Shown here piece after piece: positions 1-7,773 of a stretch of 20,309 nt of DNA (position 1 is its first letter; each line of letters starts with the position of its first letter). The position numbers were made by a program, and so were the translations under genes. The notes below the pieces were generated by a model that was given only the letters and a program-made list of their open reading frames with translations, searched no databases and had not been told where the DNA came from. Origin of the DNA: an uncultured Clostridia bacterium (lineage in GTDB: Bacteria > Bacillota > Clostridia > TANB77 > CAG-508); the NCBI GenBank assembly GCA_934141445.1, contig CAKPCF010000027.1:1-20309 (forward strand), given 5' to 3'.

Positions 1-1979
1 TATTGATTATCCGCTATTATATTTCCTATACTAGTAATATCACTTACTCTTGTTATTCCTGTATTTGTAAATATTGATCCACTTATTGCTATTTTTTGCT
101 TATTCAAATTATTTATTGTTCCTGAAAACTCTCCTGTCAAATAGGTATCATTTTCAAAACAATTTTCTCCTATTGTCGTTACTTTTGAATTACTTAGCCA
201 CTTAATTATATCTGTCTTCTCATTATTATCTGTTTTGCCTAAATTTGTACAATCTTTAAAAGCTTCTTTGCCTAATTTGCTTAATTTTACAGTAGAAGGT
301 AATGTTTGGATTGCTTTACAACCAATAAATGCTTGCTCACCTATTTCTTCCAAATTCTTTGGCCAATTAGTTATAACAAGTTTTTCTCTATATGAAAATG
401 CACATGTTTCAATATTTTGTAATGAATCTGGTAAATATAAATTTCCTTGTAATGCTGTAGATTCAAAAGCCTTATTCCCTATTGAAAGTAATGTTGCTGG
501 AAAGTTCACTTTTTTTAAATTTTTACAACTCCAAAAAGCATAACTTTCTATTTTCTGTAAGCCTTCATTTATTACTAATTCTTCCATTCTTTCACAACCA
601 GAAAATGTATTTTCTGAAATTGCTATCATAGTTTCTGGTATAACCACTTTTCCAGTTAATTGCCTACAATTATGAAAAGCATATTTATCTATCTTTTCTA
701 TTATATTACTTAATTCTAATCCAGTAATTGTTGAGTTAAAAAAGCAATACTGCCCTATACTTTTCACTTTACTAGGAATTACTAATTTATTTTCAATTCC
801 TGTGCATTCTTGAAAAGCACTATCTCCTATTGTTACTAATTGACTTCCCGTTTCTCCTTCTTCAAAAGTTAATGCATTTATACCTGTACATCCATAAAAT
901 GCATTAGCCTTTATCTCTGTTATATAATATGGTATTGTTAAACTTCCTGTTAGTCCACTAAATCCACTAAATTGTCCTTCTTCTATTAATGTTGCTGATG
1001 GGGTTCCATCTGTTTCTATATAAAAACTTTGATTAAACACACTCTGCATTGAGCCTATTAAGCCTGAGCAATTCATAAACACTCCCTGTCCTAATGTTAT
1101 GCCTGAGTTCTGTATCGCGTCTATATTTCCTGTTAATTTTTTGCAATTATAAAATGCTTTATATCCTATATACTCTAATGAACTTGGTAAATCCTCTGGT
1201 ACATTTATTACTAAACTTGTACAGTTCATAAATGTCCTATTTCCTATTCTCTTTAATGTATTACCTGCTTTACTAAAGTCTACTTTAGTTATACTGCAAT
1301 TATTAAATACTCCATCTCCTAATTCTTCCACTACATATGCTTTCTCATTTTCTTTTGATATTAACACCGCTGGTATCTCTATTGTTCCTCTTAATTCTTT
1401 ATTATATGCTGTTATTTTACATACTCCACTTTTATCTTTTATTTCTTCAAATATCCAATCCTCTTCATTTGATACCAATAACCTTTGTGATTTTGCATTT
1501 GTATATTCTGAAAAATCTTTATCTGTCATAAATACTCTTTCTCCATCTACTATCAAATATCCATCTGCATATCTACTTACTATTACATTATTGCTACTCT
1601 TTTCTTGGAATCTTTCTTGCAAATATTTTCTCATATTCTCTCTTTTGTAATTTTCTATTTTATTTGCATCATTTCCTGCCTCTGTCTTTTGTTCTTCTGC
1701 CAATGCTTCTATATCATCTTTTCCCATCAATGCTGCTGTCAATATTGTTTGCGCATCTTCATCCCATACAGCATCTTCTTGTGCTATTTTAGCATTCTTA
1801 GCTTGTGTTAATACTCCATTTTCTCCAATTGTCGCATTTAAACTTACACCTGCAAGAATTAGCATTATGATTATTGAGATTACTAGTGCTATTAGAGTTA
1901 TAGCATTTTGCTTTTTACCAAAACATTTCTTGCCTTTTATTTTTTTGCAATCTCTATTTTGTAATTTTCTTTTGTTCAT
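1..1979 (-). CDS. BspA-like leucine-rich-repeat surface protein with pilin-like N-terminus (partial, C-terminus off the window)
   Basis: An open frame of 659 codons runs from an ATG at 1979 to the left edge with no stop, so the C-terminal part is missing. The start is preceded by a good GGGAGG site (about 1991-1996). Residues 1-25 are basic, then a hydrophobic helix at about 26-46 (ITLIALVISIIIMLILAG) follows, as in the type IV pilin-like N-termini that uncultured gut Clostridia attach to surface proteins. Residues from about 175 on consist of repeats of the LRR_5 (BspA) kind, with the recurring pattern 'I-G-x-x-A-F-x-x-C-x-x-L' and 'L-x-I-P'. Such proteins are usually exported and bind host or neighbouring-cell surfaces; that role is inferred from the family. 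The gene is monocistronic or read through from tsaE across a hairpin-rich spacer. Repeat content and the intact frame make the call firm; ligand and anchoring mode are unknown. Confidence 0.88.
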   Translation of the reverse strand, partial: MNKRKLQNRDCKKIKGKKCFGKKQNAITLIALVISIIIMLILAGVSLNATIGENGVLTQAKNAKIAQEDAVWDEDAQTILTAALMGKDDIEALAEEQKTEAGNDANKIENYKRENMRKYLQERFQEKSSNNVIVSRYADGYLIVDGERVFMTDKDFSEYTNAKSQRLLVSNEEDWIFEEIKDKSGVCKITAYNKELRGTIEIPAVLISKENEKAYVVEELGDGVFNNCSITKVDFSKAGNTLKRIGNRTFMNCTSLVINVPEDLPSSLEYIGYKAFYNCKKLTGNIDAIQNSGITLGQGVFMNCSGLIGSMQSVFNQSFYIETDGTPSATLIEEGQFSGFSGLTGSLTIPYYITEIKANAFYGCTGINALTFEEGETGSQLVTIGDSAFQECTGIENKLVIPSKVKSIGQYCFFNSTITGLELSNIIEKIDKYAFHNCRQLTGKVVIPETMIAISENTFSGCERMEELVINEGLQKIESYAFWSCKNLKKVNFPATLLSIGNKAFESTALQGNLYLPDSLQNIETCAFSYREKLVITNWPKNLEEIGEQAFIGCKAIQTLPSTVKLSKLGKEAFKDCTNLGKTDNNEKTDIIKWLSNSKVTTIGENCFENDTYLTGEFSGTINNLNKQKIAISGSIFTNTGITRVSDITSIGNIIADNQ

Positions 1980-2211
1980 TTATGATTTTCCTCCCTCAGA
2001 TTTTATAAGTAAAGAAAAAGCTTTTTATTTTTGACAACTCAAAATGCCTTTGGCACTATTCAATTATCAACGATTAAAGCTCTTTCTCTTTCAATCCATA
2101 AAAAAACATTAGTCTAATGACTTTTGCTTTTCTTTGAAAGAAAACCATTTCAAAACTTCTTTATTTCATTTTTATGGACTTCTTTAAGTATATTGCTTAA
2201 AGAAAAAATAA
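1980..2211. other. Gene-free spacer with several inverted repeats upstream of the BspA-like gene
   Basis: No convincing gene is present. The stretch has a 10-bp inverted repeat (2095-2104 with 2171-2180, TCCATAAAAA against TTTTTATGGA). Between its arms lie two short dyads, ATTAGTCTAAT and TTTCTTTGAAAGAAA. A small TGCC-AAA-GGCA hairpin lies nearer the BspA-like start. On the minus strand it would be the 5' leader of the BspA-like mRNA, so the structures could be regulatory, or they could be remnants of a small palindromic element. No clear -35/-10 pair for the BspA-like gene was found. Confidence 0.4.
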
Positions 2212-2372
2212 AAAGGTACAAATTAGTATATCTTTATATACTTTTGTACCTTTCTATGTTTATTTTTATTTTAAATTATTTAAGAAATTTTGTCGAAATA
2301 GGTTGACTTCAATCATATCAAATGATAGACTTTTTATAAAAGTAAAAAGTCTTTAAGCAATATACTTAAAGA
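2181..2372. repeat. Inverted pair of a 23-bp near-palindromic sequence
   Basis: Positions 2181-2203 and 2350-2372 are exact reverse complements over 23 bp (first copy reads TCTTTAAGTATATTGCTTAA then AGA). Each copy is itself a hairpin with stem TCTTTAAG/CTTAAAGA. They bracket 146 bp that contains another long hairpin (2212-2253). Two adjacent terminators with the same stem could arise by duplication and inversion, or the pair could be the ends of a small MITE-like element. The copies can also pair with each other, giving one large stem-loop. Confidence 0.6.
2212..2253. terminator. Strong two-part hairpin in the tsaE/BspA spacer
   Basis: An 11-bp stem (AAAGGTACAAA, 2212-2222, with TTTGTACCTTT, 2243-2253) is topped by a second 7-bp stem (AGTATAT/ATATACT) and a CTTT loop, with only a 2-base bulge between them. 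Both sides are T-rich in the outgoing direction, so it could act as a bidirectional terminator. It is the second of two strong hairpins downstream of tsaE. Confidence 0.55.
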
Positions 2373-2377
2373 CTTTT
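2345..2377. terminator. Intrinsic terminator downstream of tsaE
   Basis: A 13-bp stem (AAAAGTCTTTAAG, 2345-2357, with CTTAAAGACTTTT, 2365-2377) and 7-base loop lies 4 bases past the tsaE stop. In the minus direction it is followed by TTTTTACTTTT. An alternative hairpin at 2328-2352 (GACTTTTTA/TAAAAAGTC) shares one arm with it, so the two structures are mutually exclusive. Confidence 0.7.
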
Positions 2378-2381
2378 ATTT

Positions 2382-2822
2382 TTAAATTTCTATGTTTATA
2401 TTTCCTATATTTTCAATTTTAATTATTCTTCTATTCTCATTTACATTATCTCTAGAGAACTCTAATTTCAAATATTTTTTAGGAATATAACCTTCCAGCA
2501 TTTCGCCCCATTCTATTATGCTTGCTCCCTTTTCAAAATATTCTTCACCGCCTATTGCAAAAAATTCATCAATATCCGCTAAACGGTATAAATCCAAATG
2601 AAATATTTTTAATTTTTCTGTGTCATATTCATTTACTATTGTAAATGTAGGACTAGAAATTTCATTTTGTAATCCAAAATAACTTAAAATTCCTTCTGTT
2701 AATTTTGTTTTTCCAGATCCTAAATCTCCCAAAAGTATGATTATATCGCCTCTTTTTAGTTGTGAAGCAATTTTTTTTCCTAGTTTCATTGTATCCATTT
2801 CTGAATTTGATATATATTCCAT
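2382..2822 (-). CDS. tsaE: tRNA threonylcarbamoyladenosine biosynthesis ATPase TsaE
   Basis: TsaE is the small P-loop ATPase that works with TsaB and TsaD to place threonylcarbamoyl groups on A37 of ANN-decoding tRNAs in the cytoplasm. The 146-residue protein is of normal family length. It has the Walker A motif GDLGSGKT at 32-39, the conserved SPTFTIVNEY block at about 57-66, the HLDLYRL block at about 75-81 and a later EWGE motif. Many Firmicutes carry tsaE-tsaB-rimI-tsaD together; here it stands alone, with a DUF378 gene 65 bases upstream and hairpin terminators downstream. The start is an ATG preceded by TTGGAGA. Identification is firm. Confidence 0.96.
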   Translation of the reverse strand: MEYISNSEMDTMKLGKKIASQLKRGDIIILLGDLGSGKTKLTEGILSYFGLQNEISSPTFTIVNEYDTEKLKIFHLDLYRLADIDEFFAIGGEEYFEKGASIIEWGEMLEGYIPKKYLKLEFSRDNVNENRRIIKIENIGNINIEI

Positions 2823-2854
2823 TTTTTCTCCAATCTATTTTGAATTTCTTACAT

Positions 2855-2881
2855 ATTATAACATAATGTAAATGAATTTAC
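2855..2881 (-). promoter_or_regulatory. Putative tsaE promoter with adjoining dyad
   Basis: A TATAAT -10 hexamer lies on the minus strand at 2860-2855, about 30 bases before the tsaE start. Directly upstream is a perfect dyad GTAAAT-GA-ATTTAC (2868-2881) that would cover the spacer. No good -35 is visible, so a regulator may help, or the match may be chance in AT-rich DNA. Confidence 0.35.
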
Positions 2882-2887
2882 TAGATT

Positions 2888-3082
2888 TTAATCATTTATT
2901 TTAGAATATAATCCAATTGAAATAAGACCACTAATTCCAACTAAAACATAAATAATTCTGGTAAATACACTCATTGTTCCAAATAAAGTAGTTACTAAAT
3001 CAAAACTAAATAATCCTATTAGTAACCAATTTATTGCTCCAATTATTACAAGTGTTAAAGCTATATAGTATAAAACTTTCAT
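2888..3082 (-). CDS. DUF378 family small membrane protein
   Basis: A 64-residue protein with two hydrophobic helices (about 5-27 and 37-58) and the sequence ALTLVIIGAINWLLIGLF near its start. The I-G-A-I-N-W-L-L-x-G pattern is characteristic of the DUF378 family (YuzA-like proteins in Bacillus). The family has no known biochemical function and is expected in the cytoplasmic membrane. The start has a strong GGAGGTG site. It lies upstream of tsaE on the same strand with a 65-base gap, and is divergent from the DUF4358-like gene. Confidence 0.85.
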   Translation of the reverse strand: MKVLYYIALTLVIIGAINWLLIGLFSFDLVTTLFGTMSVFTRIIYVLVGISGLISIGLYSKIND

Positions 3083-3286
3083 AATACACCTCCATATTTT
3101 TAGTATATTAAAGAAATAAATAATTATACTATATTTTAAATTTAGTAATTGATTAAAACTGCAATTTCATCAAAATTCAATTCTGTTCCTTCTATGCAAT
3201 ATGCAAATTCATCTTTACAACAATTTCAAAAAATTATCATTGTAAAGTTTTATTATTTAGTATACAATAATTATGGAGGTATTAAT

Positions 3287-3865
3287 ATGAAAAAGAAAAA
3301 TTTAATTATTTGTGCAGTTGTAGTTTTAATCATACTAGCTGTAATCATTGGTATTGCTGTAAAATCTAATAACAATGAAAATATAAAAATAGAATCTACA
3401 GCAAATATGAAAAATTTAATAGATTCCATTTATAAAAATGCAAATGTTGAATTACCAAGTTTAGAAACAAATGAAATTGATATGTCTGATAATTATACAG
3501 TTTCAACTTACACTGGTTCCCAAGACAATAGTAATATCGAATCAATTATTGTTTCTGAACCTTTAATAAGTTCACAAGCTTATTCTTTGGTTGTTATGAA
3601 ATTAAAAAATTCAGCTGATGTTGAAAAAGTAAAACAAAATATTTATGATAATGTCAACATGAGTAAATGGATTTGTGTTTCAGCTGAAAAATTGTATATT
3701 ACAAATTATAATAATATAGTTTTTTATGTAATGTCTGACGAAGACTGGGCACAACCAGTTTACACTGCTTTTAAAACTTATGTAAATAATAAAAACGGTT
3801 CTGAATTAGAAAAATCAGAAAATTTAGATTATGAGCTTCCAGATGAAATGCTTGTAGTAGAATAA
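3287..3865 (+). CDS. Membrane-anchored DUF4358-like protein
   Basis: The frame is open from 3149, but the ATG at 3287 is the likely start. It has a TGGAGGT site at 3274-3280 and is followed at once by a basic stretch and a hydrophobic helix (residues about 5-25, LIICAVVVLIILAVIIGIAV). The resulting 192-residue protein is a single-pass anchor plus an extracytoplasmic domain rich in polar residues. The domain's pattern (paired Ile/Val strands, 'S-E-P-L-I-S-S-Q-A-Y' and a late Trp-containing segment) resembles DUF4358 proteins of Clostridia. Function is unknown. A terminator follows directly, so the gene is probably monocistronic. The family assignment is from memory of the pattern and is moderate. 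Confidence 0.7.
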   Translation: MKKKNLIICAVVVLIILAVIIGIAVKSNNNENIKIESTANMKNLIDSIYKNANVELPSLETNEIDMSDNYTVSTYTGSQDNSNIESIIVSEPLISSQAYSLVVMKLKNSADVEKVKQNIYDNVNMSKWICVSAEKLYITNYNNIVFYVMSDEDWAQPVYTAFKTYVNNKNGSELEKSENLDYELPDEMLVVE

Positions 3866-3872
3866 TTTTAGC

Positions 3873-3908
3873 AAATAGGCATTGATTATCTTCATGCCTA
3901 TTTTTATT
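3873..3908 (+). terminator. Intrinsic terminator after the DUF4358-like gene
   Basis: A 10-bp stem (AAATAGGCAT, 3873-3882, with ATGCCTATTT, 3894-3903) and 11-base loop ends in a T-run (TTTTTATTT). It lies 7 bases after the stop codon and separates this gene from the MBOAT gene. Confidence 0.85.
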
Positions 3909-3942
3909 TATATACCAAAATCAATAACTGAAAGGATTTCTT

Positions 3943-5331
3943 ATGGTTTTTACAAGTATTAGTTTTCTATATTATTTTTTACCAATTGTGTTAATAACAT
4001 ATTTTATATTACCAAATAAATTTAAAAATTTTGTATTACTTGTATTTTCACTTATATTTTATTTTTGTGGTGAACCCAAATACATTCTACTAATGATTTT
4101 AGAAAGTATTATTGCTTACATTTCCGCTATACTTATAGAGAAAAAGAATAGCAAATTTTTATTTTTTTGTACAGTATTGATACATATCTTTTTATTAGGT
4201 ATTTTCAAATACTCTAATTTTATACTTTCAAATATAAATAATTTATTTAATATAAATATCCCATATCTAAATATTATATTACCTATTGGAATTTCTTTTT
4301 ATACTTTTCAGATAATCAGTTACGAAGCTGATGTGTATGCAAAAAAAGTTAAAGCTCAAAAAAGTTTTATGAAATTAGCAACTTACATATTCTTATTTCC
4401 ACAACTAATTGCTGGTCCTATTGTTCGTTACGAGACAATTGCAAACGAATTAGATAATAGAAAAACATCTATTGAAGACTTTGCTACTGGTGCAAATCGT
4501 TTTACAATAGGTTTATCTAAAAAAGTTATTATTGCAAATTCATTAGGAGAATTATGTAATATACTTTCTAGTTCAACTGAAAAAACTATTTTATTATATT
4601 GGATATTTGCAATTAGTTATATGTTACAAATTTATTTTGACTTTTCTGGATATTCTGATATAGCAATCGGTCTAGGTAGAATCTTTGGATTTCATTTTCC
4701 AGAAAATTTCAATTATCCTTATACAGCAACAAGTATTACAGATTTCTGGAGAAAATGGCATATTTCATTAAGTTCATGGTTTAGAGATTATGTCTATATT
4801 CCTTTAGGCGGAAATCGTAAAGGAATGAAAATTCAAATTAGAAATATTCTTATTGTTTGGACATTAACTGGTATATGGCATGGTGCTAACTGGAATTTTG
4901 TTGTCTGGGGATTGATGTTTGGAATTATAATAATTATAGAAAAATTTATAATTGGTAAATATTTAGATAAACTTCCTACAATAATTAAAAGATTATATAC
5001 TTTGTTTATTGTTATGATAAGCTTCGTTATTTTTCAATCTGAAAATTTAAAACAAGCTTTTTCATTGATTAAAGGATTATTGGGATTAAATGAAAAGATT
5101 TTTGCTAACCCATTTATTTTGTATCATTTACAAGGTTATATACCAATTTTATTTTTAGGTATATTGTGTACTACACCTATTTTTCAAAAACTTGTACTTA
5201 AATTACAAAATCGTAAATTAAATAAAATACTAAATATTATTCAGCCACTTGCTATGATTATGTTATTACTACTTGCTACAGCATTTCTTGTTGATAATTC
5301 ATACAATCCATTTTTATATTTTAGATTTTAG
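3943..5331 (+). CDS. MBOAT family membrane-bound O-acyltransferase (AlgI/DltB/PatA-like)
   Basis: The 462-residue protein is almost wholly membrane-embedded, with about ten or more hydrophobic segments. It has the MBOAT signatures: PIGISFYTFQIISYEADVY at about 112-130, the DFSGYSDIAIGLGRIFGF block, FWRKWHISLSSWFRDYVYIP, and the WHGANWNFVVWG block with the catalytic-type histidine. The family moves acyl groups, typically acetyl, from a cytoplasmic donor across the membrane to glycans or teichoic acids. A GAAAGGA site precedes the ATG. The next gene starts 9 bases after its stop and encodes a DHHW/AlgX-like protein, the usual partner in surface-polysaccharide O-acetylation. The pairing favours a polysaccharide acetyltransferase over DltB, since no dltA/dltC/dltD genes are near. 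The acceptor is unknown. Confidence 0.92.
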   Translation: MVFTSISFLYYFLPIVLITYFILPNKFKNFVLLVFSLIFYFCGEPKYILLMILESIIAYISAILIEKKNSKFLFFCTVLIHIFLLGIFKYSNFILSNINNLFNINIPYLNIILPIGISFYTFQIISYEADVYAKKVKAQKSFMKLATYIFLFPQLIAGPIVRYETIANELDNRKTSIEDFATGANRFTIGLSKKVIIANSLGELCNILSSSTEKTILLYWIFAISYMLQIYFDFSGYSDIAIGLGRIFGFHFPENFNYPYTATSITDFWRKWHISLSSWFRDYVYIPLGGNRKGMKIQIRNILIVWTLTGIWHGANWNFVVWGLMFGIIIIIEKFIIGKYLDKLPTIIKRLYTLFIVMISFVIFQSENLKQAFSLIKGLLGLNEKIFANPFILYHLQGYIPILFLGILCTTPIFQKLVLKLQNRKLNKILNIIQPLAMIMLLLLATAFLVDNSYNPFLYFRF

Positions 5332-5340
5332 GAGTAATTT

Positions 5341-6423
5341 ATGAATAACAAACACAAAAATATTATAACAACAGTATTATTTACTTTTTTCTTTTGTATA
5401 ATGTTCTTTTTAAATATTATTAAAAGTGATGAAAAAGTTTCTTTTTCAGAAAGAAGAAATTTAACACAATTTCCTAGTTTTTCATATAAAAGCCTATTTG
5501 ATGGTACTTTTTTCAATAAATTTGATAGCTATGCAACAGACCAATTTGTAGAAAGAGAAAGTTTTAGAAAAGCTAAAGTCAATTTAGATTTAATGTTTAA
5601 ACATAATTATCATGATATTTATGTTTATGGCAATTATCTAGTAGAACAATTATATCCTTTTTCTGAAAATTCTTTAATAAATTTAACTAGTAAAATTTCA
5701 AAAATAAAAGATTTATATTTAAAAGATAATAATATATATTTTTCTATTATTCCAGACAAGAATTACTTTGTAAATAATGGAAATTTAAAAATTGATTATA
5801 GTCTGCTTGAGAAAAAAATGTGTGATAATCTATCTTTCGCAAATTATATAAATATTTTTGATAAATTAAACTTATCTGATTATTATAAAACTGATAGTCA
5901 TTGGAAAAGTGAAAATTTAGAAATTATTGCAAGTACTTTATTAAACTCAATGAACAATAATGAAGTAATCCCAAATAATTATGCAAGTTCAGTTTCTGAT
6001 TTCAAAGGTGTATATGCAAGTAGATTGCCTATAAAAACCGATTATGACGAAATTAAAATAATAAACAATAATTATATTGAAAATGCAATTGTATTTAATC
6101 CAATAAAAAATGAATATTCTAAAATCTATAATTATAATAAATTGAAAAGTCTTGATAAATATGATATCTACCTTTCTGGTGCTGAACCATTACTTACAAT
6201 TACAAGCTCACTTGCATCTACTGAAAAAGAATTAATTATATTTCGTGATTCCTTTGGAAGTAGCTTAACACCATGGCTAATTTCAGCTTACAAAAATATC
6301 ACATTAGTTGATACAAGATACATTGCACCAGTATTATTAAAAGACTATATAGATTTTGAAAACGCTGATATTTTATTCTTATATAGCTCAACTATTATCA
6401 ATAATAGCTATACTTTAAAGTAA
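5341..6423 (+). CDS. DHHW/AlgX-like SGNH-fold protein, partner of the MBOAT acyltransferase
   Basis: The 360-residue protein starts with an uncleaved signal-type helix (about 8-27) and continues as an extracytoplasmic domain. Motifs are the family's early 'S-E-R-R-N-L-T-Q-F-P' segment, the D-x-H-W catalytic signature as TDSHW at 184-188, and a C-terminal FRDSFGSSLTPWL block carrying the likely serine. These are features of the DHHW family, relatives of AlgX/AlgJ, which take the acyl group exported by an MBOAT protein and pass it to a surface polysaccharide. Translation is probably coupled to the upstream MBOAT gene (9-base gap, GGAG site). A convergent terminator shared with folC follows. The substrate glycan is not evident. 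Confidence 0.85.
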   Translation: MNNKHKNIITTVLFTFFFCIMFFLNIIKSDEKVSFSERRNLTQFPSFSYKSLFDGTFFNKFDSYATDQFVERESFRKAKVNLDLMFKHNYHDIYVYGNYLVEQLYPFSENSLINLTSKISKIKDLYLKDNNIYFSIIPDKNYFVNNGNLKIDYSLLEKKMCDNLSFANYINIFDKLNLSDYYKTDSHWKSENLEIIASTLLNSMNNNEVIPNNYASSVSDFKGVYASRLPIKTDYDEIKIINNNYIENAIVFNPIKNEYSKIYNYNKLKSLDKYDIYLSGAEPLLTITSSLASTEKELIIFRDSFGSSLTPWLISAYKNITLVDTRYIAPVLLKDYIDFENADILFLYSSTIINNSYTLK

Positions 6424-6444
6424 AAGTTCTAGCTATTACAATTT

Positions 6445-6470
6445 AAAGATGGAATTTAATTTCCATCTTT
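6445..6470. terminator. Convergent bidirectional terminator between the DHHW gene and folC
   Basis: A perfect 10-bp stem (AAAGATGGAA, 6445-6454, with TTCCATCTTT, 6461-6470) with a 6-base loop. It serves both converging genes; the folC stop codon (6456-6458) lies in the loop region, so the last folC codons form part of the stem. Confidence 0.75.
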
Positions 6471-7748
6471 ATTCTTCTTTATTAGATTTACAACATCTCC
6501 ATATACATAAAAACTACCAATTACAAAATAAACAGTATCATCTTTTTGTTGCATACTATTTGCTATTGCTTCATCTAATTCATATTTATAAATTCTATTT
6601 TTTTCTATATTTTCACTCATACAATTATATAATTCTTCTTTTGTTGTATATCTTTCTACATCATTGCCAGAAGTCATAATAAATATTGCTTCTCTATCTT
6701 TTGATAATAATTCTAGCATCTTTTTATAGTCTTTTCTATTTAATATAGATACTATATAAACTCTTTTTCTATTTGAATAATACATATTTATTGTATATAG
6801 TAAATTTATTATTGCAGGCTCATTATGTGCACCATCAAAAATAATTTCTGGATTACTATTTAATTTTTCTAATCTTCCCTTATGAATTACTGTACTTAAT
6901 CCTTCTAATATACTAGTATCAGTTATTTTATATCCATAGTTTCTTATAATCTTAATTGCTTCAATACAAATACTTGCATTTTTTATTTGTGCTCTTCCTT
7001 TTAAATTTATTTTTATGTCTTTCATATCCTTATAATTAAAATATTGAAAATTTTCATCAAATCTATAGTTAGATATGTCATTATTACTTATAATATGAAG
7101 TTTATTATTTTTACTATTACATGTTCTAATAAATACATCATTCACATCTTTTTCTTGTTCAAATATTACCGTTTGCGAATCATCTTTAATTATACCTGCT
7201 TTTTGTACTGCAATTTCAGGCAATGTTTTCCCTAAAATATTAAGATGGTCATAACCTATTGATGTAATTATTGCAACTAGTGGTTTACTTATAATATTAG
7301 TACAATCATATAATCCACCTAATCCTGTTTCTAAAACAACAAAATCTACATTATTTCTGTAAAAATACAATAAAGCCATTGTTGTTTCTAATTCAAATAG
7401 TGTAATATCAACCTCTTCTATCTTATTATATTCTTCAATTAGTGGTTGTAACTCTTTAATTATATTTGCCATTTCTTCATCTGAAATTTCTACACCATTT
7501 ATGCTTATTCTTTCATTATATTTTACCAAGTGTGGTGATAAAAATTTTCCAACTTTATAACCTTGTTTTTCCAAAATATTAGCCATCATTTCTGTACAAC
7601 TACCTTTTCCATTTGTTCCAGCAATATGGATAAATTTCATCTGTTGTTCAAAGTTATTAAATTTTTTCATAAAAAATTCCATAGCTTTTAATGATGGATT
7701 CTTTGTACCTTTAAAAAAATTATTTAAATATTCATCTATATTTAGCAT
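6456..7748 (-). CDS. folC: Bifunctional folylpolyglutamate synthase / dihydrofolate synthase
   Basis: FolC is the cytoplasmic Mur-ligase-like enzyme that adds glutamate to folates with ATP. The 430-residue protein has normal family length. The P-loop is HIAGTNGKGS (about 41-50), followed by FLSPHLVKYNERISING, the ETGLGGLYDCTN block, the TSIGYDHLNILG segment with its metal-binding histidine, an AGIIK motif with the carbamylated-lysine region, and FDGAHNEPA in the C-terminal domain. A GGAAGAG site precedes the ATG. No other folate genes are nearby; a broken LysR gene lies 25 bases upstream on the same strand. Identification is firm; whether it also has dihydrofolate synthase activity is inferred from the bacterial family. 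Confidence 0.95.
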   Translation of the reverse strand: MLNIDEYLNNFFKGTKNPSLKAMEFFMKKFNNFEQQMKFIHIAGTNGKGSCTEMMANILEKQGYKVGKFLSPHLVKYNERISINGVEISDEEMANIIKELQPLIEEYNKIEEVDITLFELETTMALLYFYRNNVDFVVLETGLGGLYDCTNIISKPLVAIITSIGYDHLNILGKTLPEIAVQKAGIIKDDSQTVIFEQEKDVNDVFIRTCNSKNNKLHIISNNDISNYRFDENFQYFNYKDMKDIKINLKGRAQIKNASICIEAIKIIRNYGYKITDTSILEGLSTVIHKGRLEKLNSNPEIIFDGAHNEPAIINLLYTINMYYSNRKRVYIVSILNRKDYKKMLELLSKDREAIFIMTSGNDVERYTTKEELYNCMSENIEKNRIYKYELDEAIANSMQQKDDTVYFVIGSFYVYGDVVNLIKKNKDGN

Positions 7749-7773
7749 TATTCTCTTCCTTAAACATTTTATA

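Noticed and set aside
235..1811. Several plus-strand open frames opposite the BspA-like gene
   Set aside because: They are antisense shadows of a continuous 659-codon minus-strand gene with clear LRR repeats.
2124..2306. Plus-strand 60-residue open frame in the tsaE/BspA spacer
   Set aside because: No ribosome site, composition dictated by AT-rich hairpins, and it overlaps the terminators.
3240..3268. Promoter TTGTAA-17-TACAAT for the DUF4358-like gene
   Set aside because: Its start site would fall within the ribosome binding site, leaving no leader, so it was not listed as a feature.
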